From: Tissierella sp.
GTDB taxonomy: Bacteria > Bacillota > Clostridia > Tissierellales > Tissierellaceae
NCBI RefSeq assembly: GCF_031460495.1
Contig: NZ_JAVKTS010000002.1
Location: forward strand, 241,332 to 305,331
Reading direction: 5' to 3'
DNA: 64,000 bases
Shown here: in pieces, positions 53,118 to 61,523 of the stretch
Numbering within the stretch: the stretch's first letter is position 1
How the letters are laid out: the number at the start of each line of letters is the position of its first letter
Notes under the pieces: generated by a model
The model's database searches: none
What the model was told of the DNA's origin: nothing
What the model saw: the letters and a program-made list of their open reading frames with translations, nothing else
Program-made: the position numbers and the translations under genes

Positions 53118-55415
53118 TCAATTTTTCATATATCCAAATCCTAGATATTTGCGATAAAAGTAGAGAAGAGGACCCCAATTTTTTCTTAGGTGGTTTTCCA
53201 TACTCTTTCTATATTCAATTAGGCTTTGTACATCTTCGTTGAATGTAGGAGAGTTGCTATATTTACTCTTTACAAATATTTCTGTGATTTCTTTTATTCC
53301 CTTTTCATCAAATTTAGAAAACCTATGTGCTACACGATTAGAGTAGTCAAAATGTGTTTCACCATGTTTTTGTGGATGGCCAAGTAGTTCCGCAAGTTGA
53401 AGTATCTGATTATATAGATAGACTATCCTTTCTTTATTATTTAATTTTTGAGAATTCAATTCCTTATAATTAAATAGTATGAAAGTAATTATAAACTTCA
53501 CTGGTATAAATAATAATAAAATTCCTATAAATATCATTATATTATTTTTAGATATATCTGTAGCGTTATCTGTTTGATCTGTATTATTACTAGGATTTAT
53601 TTTACCATCTTCTATATCAGTAGAATTTTCAAATATATCTTCTCCTACATCCCTAATGACATTATTTTGATTTTCATTTACTTTTTCCGGATTTACACTG
53701 CTATCTATAATTGGGCTATTTTCTATAAATCTTGGTTCTATAGAATAAGCTGGTGTGGATTCAAATGTCATCCAACCAACAGGCTCTATAAATGCTTCAA
53801 CCCAAGTATGAGCATTTTCATGTTTTACTTCATATAATCCAGGCTCTACTAAATCTTGAGCCAAATAGCCCTCTATGTATCTGCTTGGAATACCTTCTAA
53901 TCTAAGCATAATAGCCATAGCAGTTGCATAATAAGTACAGTATCCTTCTTTTCCTTCAAAGAGAAAATAATCAATGAATTCTTGATTGTTAGGCACTTCA
54001 TCTACATCTATACTATATTGATAATTCTTTCTAAGATAAGTCTCAATAGCAACAGCCTTTTCAAAGTCATCTTTTGAATCTTTTACAATCTCCTTTACTA
54101 AGTTTTTTGTCCTTTCGGTTATTTTGTCCTCAGGCAGATGTAAATAAGAATCTAGATTTTTCACTTGATCCTTTTTATTAAGAATCCCTAGAGATACTAT
54201 TTTTTCATAGGAAAGAGGTTTTTGTATTTTGATTAAGTAAGACTCCCTTTGGTAAACACCATTATCAAAAAACATGGTTTCATCAGAACTGACCTTGACT
54301 TTATGATTGCCATTATAAAAAACTGCTGATGGCTTATAGGGAGAAAATAGTGTAGTTGAGGCAAAAGAATGATTGACAATGGTAATATCTGATTCATCGT
54401 AGTACATTTCCTTATCAAATAGTGAAAGCTTGCTAAAATCTTGTCGTAAAGAATAATCTTCCCAAAAAGTCTCAGTATTCACCCAGGAATTCCCAGTGTA
54501 GCTTTTCTTTACATTTCCACGCAAATAAGTAGGGCCATCAGCGTATACAGACATTATTTTTCTACTATTTAAGACTACTGGACCTCCTAATCGTGATGTC
54601 GTTCCTTGATAGCCAGTTGTGGAAAAATCAAAGAGATAAGCATGACCTGAACTTCTCAAAAAATTATTATAGGAACGCAATTCTTCTACAATAGGGAATT
54701 TTGTATAGATTTTATGTTGAAGCCATGGCCATTGAATATAGTTATTACTTTTAGGAAGTATAAGGGCTAAAACAACAATCAAAATACTATATTTAATGGC
54801 TGTCCCAATCCAAAGATTATAAGTTCTATCATAATCATCAGAACTGACACTTTGAGAGTCAAGTTCTTTTTTGTTGTATCTATTCATCCCCATTAAAATA
54901 AAAAAGCCTAGTAAAAAGATAGCAATCATCAAATAAGCTTGATCATAGAAAGCATACCAATAATATATAAAAGCTCCAATATATAGAGGAAGAAGCAAGT
55001 AAATATTTTTTGCTTTAAATAGTATATTTGCAGTGAAGAGGCTTACTAAAGCTATGAGGATTATCCAAAATGGTAATAGATTAGATGTAGCAATATTTTC
55101 TTTGCCTTGGAGATTATCTATTATATTAGAAATTAAAAAGTAAGACCTCTCTAAGAAATCGGGAATAAAGGGAGTAATGTAATGGTTTACTAAAATAGAA
55201 GAAATAAAGCTAAGTACTAATAGGCCATAAAGCACCAAAGGATATAAAAGAAAAAACTTAACTAAAGCACTTTCTAATAAGATAATGAGTAGTTGTAGTG
55301 TAATGTTTAAATCTAATCCTATTCCCAGAGCTAGCATATATACAAGAGAAAAGACAAAAACTATGTAAATTGTATTAAGCATAAATGCTTGTTTATTAGA
55401 TGAAAGTTTATTCAT
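53118..55415 (-). CDS. TgpA-type transglutaminase-like membrane protein
   Basis: A 765-residue protein. Six to seven N-terminal helices (to ~215), an extracytoplasmic TgpA-N region, and a transglutaminase domain with EGYCTYYATAMAIMLRL (Cys), then AHTWVEAFIEPVGW (His) and FESTPAYS (Asp position). A C-terminal helix (IMIFIGILLLFIPVKFIITF) and a DUF4129-like cytoplasmic tail follow. It overlaps the DUF58 gene by 8 bases. The MoxR-DUF58-TgpA operon is common; it is linked to cell-envelope assembly, with the exact substrate unknown. Confidence 0.92.
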   Translation of the reverse strand: MNKLSSNKQAFMLNTIYIVFVFSLVYMLALGIGLDLNITLQLLIILLESALVKFFLLYPLVLYGLLVLSFISSILVNHYITPFIPDFLERSYFLISNIIDNLQGKENIATSNLLPFWIILIALVSLFTANILFKAKNIYLLLPLYIGAFIYYWYAFYDQAYLMIAIFLLGFFILMGMNRYNKKELDSQSVSSDDYDRTYNLWIGTAIKYSILIVVLALILPKSNNYIQWPWLQHKIYTKFPIVEELRSYNNFLRSSGHAYLFDFSTTGYQGTTSRLGGPVVLNSRKIMSVYADGPTYLRGNVKKSYTGNSWVNTETFWEDYSLRQDFSKLSLFDKEMYYDESDITIVNHSFASTTLFSPYKPSAVFYNGNHKVKVSSDETMFFDNGVYQRESYLIKIQKPLSYEKIVSLGILNKKDQVKNLDSYLHLPEDKITERTKNLVKEIVKDSKDDFEKAVAIETYLRKNYQYSIDVDEVPNNQEFIDYFLFEGKEGYCTYYATAMAIMLRLEGIPSRYIEGYLAQDLVEPGLYEVKHENAHTWVEAFIEPVGWMTFESTPAYSIEPRFIENSPIIDSSVNPEKVNENQNNVIRDVGEDIFENSTDIEDGKINPSNNTDQTDNATDISKNNIMIFIGILLLFIPVKFIITFILFNYKELNSQKLNNKERIVYLYNQILQLAELLGHPQKHGETHFDYSNRVAHRFSKFDEKGIKEITEIFVKSKYSNSPTFNEDVQSLIEYRKSMENHLRKNWGPLLYFYRKYLGFGYMKN

Positions 55416-56613
55416 GGGTAACCTCCAAAGCTTCTTTTATACTTGTATAGTGGTCTATAATGTATACTGTAATTCCATCTTCATTCAACCTTTTCTTAAC
55501 CAATAGGTCTATATATCCATTTTTATTTTCTATATCTGTAATAGCTATGAATAAGGGCTTTAGACCTTTCATTTTTAAATCAATTCCATAAGCTCCCATT
55601 TCTTTATCTAAATGTGGAGTAATAATGATAATGGTTGAACCTTTTTTGATATATTCAATTTTTGATGAATAAATAGATGTAAAACTATGTAAACCATTAC
55701 CCTTAAACCTTGCTAATACTTCAATAAAAGGTTTTATATCAGATTTATGCTGGCCTTGAATTACAATTGGAGCCTCACTATTTTGAGTCTCTAAAATGAC
55801 TTCTACATTTTGATTTAAAAAATAATTAATAAGACTAAGTGCAGTATGTGCTACCTTATCTTCTATTTGACGATTTACATCTTTTAAATATAGTTCCTTA
55901 TAATTATCGATTAATATTATTGCATTTGTATCTCCTCGATTTTCAAAATCTTTAATAATTAGATTATCAGATTTTGATGATAGCTTCCAATGTATTTGTT
56001 TTATAGAATCACCTTCTCTATAATTTCGAAAAGAAGTAGTTCGACTTCGGTCTTGGAAAGCAGAATTATGTACTAACAATTCCCCTGATTGTTGACTAAC
56101 AATTACTTTAAAAGTAGATAGATTAACTATTTCAGGATATACAATAAGAGATGTTTCACTGGATAGTTTCTTTTTAAAAGAATAAAACCCAAAGATATCT
56201 CGTACATTAACTTCAATATCACCAATATCATAGGAACCCCTTTTCCTTAATACCAATCTCTCCTTCTCTGAATAAGCTTGTCTCTTATCAAGAGATAAGA
56301 TTATCTTAGGAGATTTTATTCCTGTTAATTCCTCAGAAATATAGCTTTGTATTTCCATAAAAGGAATAGGAAAAGGGCTATTATTTTCTATTGTATACTC
56401 TATATCTATATTGTCTCCAATAAATAGAGAACCAGATGGAATACTAATATTTCCACTGATTTTTCTAATTATATATATACAATGAATTAAAGGAAGTAAT
56501 AGAGCTAGTAGAGATATATATAAAATAAAATATGGCATATCACCACCAACTAATACTACAAAAGCAAATATAATAAAAATGATAAAAAGTTTCCAATATT
56601 TAAAGCTAGTCAT
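55408..56613 (-). CDS. DUF58 domain protein
   Basis: A 401-residue membrane protein. Two N-terminal helices (FIIFIIFAFVVLVGG and LYISLLALLLPLIHCIYI) are followed by a beta-rich region and the DUF58 core with RDRSRTTSFRNYREGDSIKQ, IHWKLSSKSDNLIIKDFENR, a vWA-like fold (AIILIDNYKEL). It overlaps MoxR by 8 bases and TgpA by 8, so it is tightly coupled. DUF58 proteins are partners of MoxR ATPases. Confidence 0.92.
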   Translation of the reverse strand: MTSFKYWKLFIIFIIFAFVVLVGGDMPYFILYISLLALLLPLIHCIYIIRKISGNISIPSGSLFIGDNIDIEYTIENNSPFPIPFMEIQSYISEELTGIKSPKIILSLDKRQAYSEKERLVLRKRGSYDIGDIEVNVRDIFGFYSFKKKLSSETSLIVYPEIVNLSTFKVIVSQQSGELLVHNSAFQDRSRTTSFRNYREGDSIKQIHWKLSSKSDNLIIKDFENRGDTNAIILIDNYKELYLKDVNRQIEDKVAHTALSLINYFLNQNVEVILETQNSEAPIVIQGQHKSDIKPFIEVLARFKGNGLHSFTSIYSSKIEYIKKGSTIIIITPHLDKEMGAYGIDLKMKGLKPLFIAITDIENKNGYIDLLVKKRLNEDGITVYIIDHYTSIKEALEVTHE

Positions 56614-57547
56614 TTACTATCACCGGGATAAATATATTTTTTATAACTCCATTTAATATATCATCAATGTTCTTTCGTTCAATTCTAGCTTCAGATGAAA
56701 GAATTAATCTATGTCCAAGTACAGGGATTACCATTTCTTTTACATCATCTGGTATGACATAGTCTCGTCCAGATAAAAATGCTTTAGCTTTAGATGCTTT
56801 TAATAAGTCAATAGAAGCTCTTGGACTAACCCCTAACTGTAGGTCTTTATAATTCCTTGTAGTATTAGCGATATTTACTATGTAATCCATTATGTCATTA
56901 TGTACTGTTACTTGATCAGTCATGCTCTGCATTTCTAATATATCTTCCTGAGATACTACAGCTTCAATGGAATCCAGGTTCTTAATAGTTTGATAGTTTT
57001 TTAGTATTTCTATTTCATTAGGTTTATCTGGGTATCCCATAGATAATCTCATTAGAAATCTATCCAATTGTGCCTCTGGTAATGGGAAAGTACCTTGAAA
57101 TTCCAATGGGTTTTGAGTTGCTAGTACCATAAAGGGTTTTTCTAAAATATAATGATTGTCTTCAGTAGATATTTCTCCTTCTTCCATAGCCTGCAAGAGA
57201 CTAGATTGAGTTTTTGGAGAGGTTCTATTAATTTCATCAGCAAGAAATATTTGGTTAAAGATAGGACCTTTTTTAAAATGAAATGTACCTGTGTTTTTAT
57301 CATAAACACTAATACCTACAATATCTGAAGGCATTAAATCTGGAGTAAATTGTACCCTCTTATAGGATAAGTTCATACTTTTTGCAAGAGACTTAACCAA
57401 GGTTGTTTTTCCTACTCCTGGTATATCTTCAATCAATAGATGTCCACGAGCAAGTAATGCGATTATAACCTTTTCCAAGACTTGATCTTTTCCTATTATT
57501 ACTTTTTTCAAATTGTCTAAAATCCTTAAAGCATTTTCATTAAACAT
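56606..57547 (-). CDS. MoxR-family AAA+ ATPase
   Basis: A 313-residue AAA+ ATPase. Walker A is GVGKTTLVKSLAK near residue 45, Walker B FLADEINRTSPKTQSSLLQAM near 105, sensor ATQNPLE and arginine finger QLDRFLMR. MoxR ATPases act as chaperones for complexes with vWA proteins. The start at 57547 follows AGGAGGG; an ATG at 57598 has no ribosome site. First gene of the MoxR-DUF58-TgpA operon. Confidence 0.95.
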   Translation of the reverse strand: MFNENALRILDNLKKVIIGKDQVLEKVIIALLARGHLLIEDIPGVGKTTLVKSLAKSMNLSYKRVQFTPDLMPSDIVGISVYDKNTGTFHFKKGPIFNQIFLADEINRTSPKTQSSLLQAMEEGEISTEDNHYILEKPFMVLATQNPLEFQGTFPLPEAQLDRFLMRLSMGYPDKPNEIEILKNYQTIKNLDSIEAVVSQEDILEMQSMTDQVTVHNDIMDYIVNIANTTRNYKDLQLGVSPRASIDLLKASKAKAFLSGRDYVIPDDVKEMVIPVLGHRLILSSEARIERKNIDDILNGVIKNIFIPVIVND

Positions 57548-57751
57548 ATTTTTCCCTCCTAAAAAATTATAATAGATGAGCTGATGCAACTTGTCCAAGC
57601 AAATTGTTTTAAAATAGGTAATATTTTCAATTATCTAACTAATAATATATCACAAAACTCAAGAGTATTACATTGTTATTTTATTTTGTAATTCTTTGCG
57701 AATTTTTAAGATATTTTTGGTTAACCTAATTTAGAATGTGAGGTGATAAAA

Positions 57752-57958
57752 ATGACAGTACAAAGTGATTTACAACAAGCAATTGCCTCTTGTGAAGCAA
57801 TGAAAGGCAGTTATAGTATGATGGCTCAAGCAACAGAGGATAATCAAGCTAAAAACATGTTCAATAGAATGGGAACTGAAGTAGAAAGTCATCTTCAATT
57901 TCTAAATACTAGATTAGACTATCTGAATCAAAATAATACTTTAAATCAGCAACAGTAG
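57752..57958 (+). CDS. DUF1657 protein
   Basis: A 68-residue helical protein: MTVQSDLQQAIASCEAMKGSY and SHLQFLNTRLDYLNQNN match DUF1657, a small family typical of spore-forming Firmicutes, often near spoVA genes. ATG 57752 follows GAGGTGAT. It is alone between a divergent operon and a terminator. Function unknown; a role in or on the spore is likely from distribution of the family. Confidence 0.88.
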   Translation: MTVQSDLQQAIASCEAMKGSYSMMAQATEDNQAKNMFNRMGTEVESHLQFLNTRLDYLNQNNTLNQQQ

Positions 57959-57977
57959 AAATACTTAGAATTGAAAA

Positions 57978-58008
57978 CGAGGGGCAGGAAAAAATCCTGT
58001 CCCTCTAA
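57978..58008 (+). terminator. Terminator after the DUF1657 gene
   Basis: GAGGGGCAGGA pairs with TCCTGTCCCTC around AAAAA, followed by TAAATATT. It is 20 bases past the stop. Confidence 0.8.
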
Positions 58009-58177
58009 ATATTCCTATATGTAGGGTGCTTTTTTCTTTTATATAATCTTAATTAAAGGCAATTATATATAAATTTTATGATTGTATTTTTACATGCATT
58101 AAGAAATTAATAGAATATATTATAATTAGAATTATTTTTTGTGAAAAGTAGTGATATTTAAAAAAGGAGGAGTTTTT

Positions 58178-59911
58178 TTGAGAAGATCTGCATTACGATT
58201 TCCTTGTCAGTTTATAGTCATTATATTATTATTTACATTTATTATGATACCTAATGTTGAAGCAAAATCTGGGCTAGAAAACATAGTTTTAGATACTCGT
58301 TCTCTAGCAATGATAAATAAGCCTGGGGTAGTATTAGTTCAAACAGTTTGGACGGCGGACCTTACATTATACGAATTTGCTTTTACAAGTGGATTTGAAG
58401 ATGATTTAACCAATGCAGTTGGTAGTTTGGTAGAAAGCGGTGAAATTCCAAATACTGAACAGGCTATGTATTCAGTAATGGTGCAATTAATGATTGAGAA
58501 CATGGCTTCATATATCTTTACTACAGGAAATACTTATGTGGAGGAAGCTAGCACTGCTGCTGTAGGAACAGGATTTATTGTTACTCCTGATGGCTATTTG
58601 ATTACAAATGCTCATGTGGTAGCTACAAATGAAGAAGAATTATATTATAACTTCGTTGTAAATACACTTCAAGATTATGCCATTGAAGGCACCAATAGTT
58701 TTGCATCAGAAATGAGAACTGTGGGTTATGACATGAGTCAAGAAGAAATTGATGGACTAATGAATGCATTTTATAATATTTTATCTTATCAAATTGATAT
58801 TAATAATCTTCAAACAAGCTACCAGTGTTATTTAGGTAATGTAATCCCAGGCTCAGATGTTAGTGCTAAAGGTGTAGGACTTGATTTGCGTAAAATGGGT
58901 GTACCTATCCCTGGTAAAGATGTAGCTATATTGAAGATAGATAAAACAAATTTACCTACTGTTACATTAGGAGATGATACGAAATTACGTACAGGGGATA
59001 AGGTCTATGCCATGGGTTATCCTGCAGTTGCTACCTTGTCTGATGCACTAAATGTAGCACAGGCAATTCAAGAACCGACACTAACTAGTGGAATTATTTC
59101 TGCCCGTAAAGAAATGTCAGGAGGTTGGAGTATTCTTCAAACAGATGCAGCAATCCATGGAGGGAATTCTGGAGGGCCATTATTTAACGAAGCTGGAGAG
59201 GTAATTGGCATCAATACATTTGGTATGCTTGATCAAAATAGTGGGGCTCAAGTTGCTGGTATGAATTTTGCAGTCCCTATTAGCGTGGTAAATCAATTTT
59301 TGAATGAGATAAATGTTAAACCAATTGAGAGCCAGTTCACAACTCAATACAAAAAAGCTTTATCATTTTTTCAAGGTGAAAAATATTCAGAAGCCTTAGA
59401 TATATTACGTGGATTAAACGAGACAAATCCGGGGTATCCAGTAGTAGCGGAATTGCTTGCAGAAGCTCGTTCTTTGGCAGATCAACAACCAAAAGGTGAG
59501 CCGACTAATGCTGTCCCTACAATATCAACTAATATAGAAATTGATGAAAATACAACTAATATGAAAAGAATCTTATTAATTGTAGGTGGTGCAATAAGTA
59601 TAATAGTATTGATTTTAGTCATAGTATTTTTAGTTACTAGCAAGAAAAGAAGGAAATCTAAGGAAGATATAATATCAGTAGATTCTACACCTAAGCCTAA
59701 GAGTTTAGATAGTAATAGCAAGAATTGTGTTAAATGTGGTAAAACACTATCAATAGATTCAAGATTTTGTAGTGGATGTGGATATGATTTTTCTTCCCAA
59801 AATCAATATCCTAGTAACTGTGTAAAATGTAATCAACCAATTGAAGCAAGTGATAAGTTTTGTAAAGGATGTGGAACAAAGGTTGATGAAGTGGTTAAAG
59901 ATACTAATTAA
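58178..59911 (+). CDS. HtrA-like serine protease with zinc-ribbon tail
   Basis: A 577-residue protein. The signal peptide (FIVIILLFTFIMIPNVEA) is followed by a trypsin-like domain: His in LITNAHVVA, Asp in DVAILKID, Ser in HGGNSGGPLF. About 105 residues separate His and Asp, far more than in DegP/HtrA (about 30), so there is an insertion. No PDZ domain; instead a TPR-like segment (YSEALDILRGLNETNPG), a membrane helix (IISIIVLILVIVFLV-type, near 480) and two zinc ribbons (CVKCGKTL...CSGCG; CVKCNQPI...CKGCG). TTG 58178 follows AAAGGAGG; an upstream GTG does not. The topology is odd: protease outside, ribbons inside. Confidence 0.9.
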   Translation: MRRSALRFPCQFIVIILLFTFIMIPNVEAKSGLENIVLDTRSLAMINKPGVVLVQTVWTADLTLYEFAFTSGFEDDLTNAVGSLVESGEIPNTEQAMYSVMVQLMIENMASYIFTTGNTYVEEASTAAVGTGFIVTPDGYLITNAHVVATNEEELYYNFVVNTLQDYAIEGTNSFASEMRTVGYDMSQEEIDGLMNAFYNILSYQIDINNLQTSYQCYLGNVIPGSDVSAKGVGLDLRKMGVPIPGKDVAILKIDKTNLPTVTLGDDTKLRTGDKVYAMGYPAVATLSDALNVAQAIQEPTLTSGIISARKEMSGGWSILQTDAAIHGGNSGGPLFNEAGEVIGINTFGMLDQNSGAQVAGMNFAVPISVVNQFLNEINVKPIESQFTTQYKKALSFFQGEKYSEALDILRGLNETNPGYPVVAELLAEARSLADQQPKGEPTNAVPTISTNIEIDENTTNMKRILLIVGGAISIIVLILVIVFLVTSKKRRKSKEDIISVDSTPKPKSLDSNSKNCVKCGKTLSIDSRFCSGCGYDFSSQNQYPSNCVKCNQPIEASDKFCKGCGTKVDEVVKDTN

Positions 59912-59941
59912 ATAGGGAAATAAATGGTGTTTCAATATTAT

Positions 59942-59990
59942 AAGAACCTATAGATTTGCTTTTTCTAGAGTGAATCTGTAGGTTCTTTAT
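59942..59990 (+). terminator. Terminator after the protease gene
   Basis: AAGAACCTATAGATT pairs with AATCTGTAGGTTCTT (one mismatch), followed by TATGTT. Confidence 0.78.
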
Positions 59991-60103
59991 GTTCAAAAGA
60001 TTAAAACAATATAATTAATGTAAAAAATATACAAGAAAAAAGTAAGAATATATGATAGACTAATGTAGTAATAATTTTAATTCCAATTTAGGAGGGATTT
60101 TGT

Positions 60104-60622
60104 TTGGATCTTAAATCTAAAATTAGAGTAATCGAGGATTTTCCAGAGAAAGGTATTAGTTTTAAGGATATAACTACTTTGACTAAGGATAAGGACGCAT
60201 TTAAAGAAGTTGTTGACCTTATAGTATCCGATTTAGAGGATAAAGAAGTGGACTACATAGCAGGTCCAGAAGCTAGAGGATTTTTATTAGGTGCAGCAGT
60301 GGCTTATGCTTTAGGCGTTGGATTTATTCCTGTTAGGAAACCTGGGAAATTACCAGCTGAAACCATTAGTCATGAATATGAATTAGAATATGGTAGCAAT
60401 ACTCTTGAAATACATCGTGATGCAATAGAAGAAGGCAAAAGAATTGCCATAGTAGACGATCTACTAGCTACAGGAGGCACGGTATTATCAGCTACAAAGT
60501 TAATAGAGTCAATAGGTGGAGAAGTCGTTGCATTAGAATTTTTAATTGAACTTGAGTTTCTAAAAGGAAGAGATAAACTAGAAAAGTATCATGTTAATTC
60601 CTTGGTTAAATATGATGAATAG
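60104..60622 (+). CDS. apt: Adenine phosphoribosyltransferase
   Basis: A 172-residue type I PRTase. [20 protein letters not shown] is the Apt start signature; [17 protein letters not shown] and [14 protein letters not shown] follow; [14 protein letters not shown] is the PRPP-binding loop. It converts adenine and PRPP to AMP (purine salvage). The start is TTG 60104 with AGGAGGG upstream. Normal length. Confidence 0.97.
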   Translation: MDLKSKIRVIEDFPEKGISFKDITTLTKDKDAFKEVVDLIVSDLEDKEVDYIAGPEARGFLLGAAVAYALGVGFIPVRKPGKLPAETISHEYELEYGSNTLEIHRDAIEEGKRIAIVDDLLATGGTVLSATKLIESIGGEVVALEFLIELEFLKGRDKLEKYHVNSLVKYDE

Positions 60623-60670
60623 TACAGATAAGATAGAATAACAAATTAACAAAAAATATACGATTGATTA

Positions 60671-60718
60671 GGGCTATCTTTTTATAGGAATAAATCTATA
60701 AGAGATAGTCTTTTTGTT
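60671..60718 (+). terminator. Terminator after apt
   Basis: GGCTATCT...TATAG pairs with CTATA...AGATAGTC, followed by TTTTTG. The stem has an internal loop. Confidence 0.75.
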
Positions 60719-60818
60719 TACATATGAGCTTTATCTTTGATAATGGTTAATATAAAATAATATTTAATAGAATTATATTAGTATATAATATGTATCTTTG
60801 ATAAGGAGTAGATGAAAA

Positions 60819-61523
60819 TTGGAAAGCTATATTGAATTTAAAGATGTAAAAAAGATATATAGAATGGGTGAAGTAGAGATAGAGGCATTAAGCGGAGTTG
60901 ATTTTTCTATTGATAAAGGAGAATTTGTTATAGTAGCTGGTGCAAGTGGAGCAGGGAAGAGTACTATACTAAATATACTAGGTGGTATGGATACAGTTAG
61001 CTCTGGAACCGTAATAGTGGATAATAATGAAGTAAGCTCTTTTTCTAATAAGGAACTTATTACCTATAGAAGACACGGTATAGGTTTTGTATTTCAATTT
61101 TATAATTTAGTACAAAACTTAACTGCTATTGAGAATGTAGAATTGGCAACACAAATATGTAAACATCCTTTAAATCCTGAGGAGATATTAGAAGCAGTAG
61201 GGCTTAGTAATAGAAAGAAGAATTTTCCCGCGCAACTATCAGGAGGAGAACAGCAAAGAGTTGCAATAGCAAGAGCATTAGCAAAGAATCCCAAGCTTCT
61301 TCTTTGTGATGAACCTACTGGAGCATTAGATTATAATACAGGGAAATCTATATTAAAGCTTCTACAAGATACATGTCGAAATATGGGAATGACTGTAGTT
61401 GTAATCACTCACAATCTAGCTATAACTCCTATGGGAGATAAGGTGATTAAAGTTAGAAATGGTAAGGTTGAAAGTCAAACTATAAATAGCAATCCTATTT
61501 CCGTAGAAAGGATTGAGTGGTAG
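60819..61523 (+). CDS. ABC transporter ATPase (MacB/LolD type)
   Basis: A 234-residue ATPase. Walker [12 protein letters not shown] near residue 40, Q-loop FVFQFYNL, signature [15 protein letters not shown], Walker [14 protein letters not shown] and H-loop VVITHN. It belongs to the MacB/LolD/FtsE branch that drives mechanotransmission permeases. The start is TTG 60819 with AAGGAG 10 bases upstream. It overlaps the permease gene by one base (TAGTG). It energises the FtsX-like permease for export of lipids, peptides or toxins. Confidence 0.95.
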   Translation: MESYIEFKDVKKIYRMGEVEIEALSGVDFSIDKGEFVIVAGASGAGKSTILNILGGMDTVSSGTVIVDNNEVSSFSNKELITYRRHGIGFVFQFYNLVQNLTAIENVELATQICKHPLNPEEILEAVGLSNRKKNFPAQLSGGEQQRVAIARALAKNPKLLLCDEPTGALDYNTGKSILKLLQDTCRNMGMTVVVITHNLAITPMGDKVIKVRNGKVESQTINSNPISVERIEW

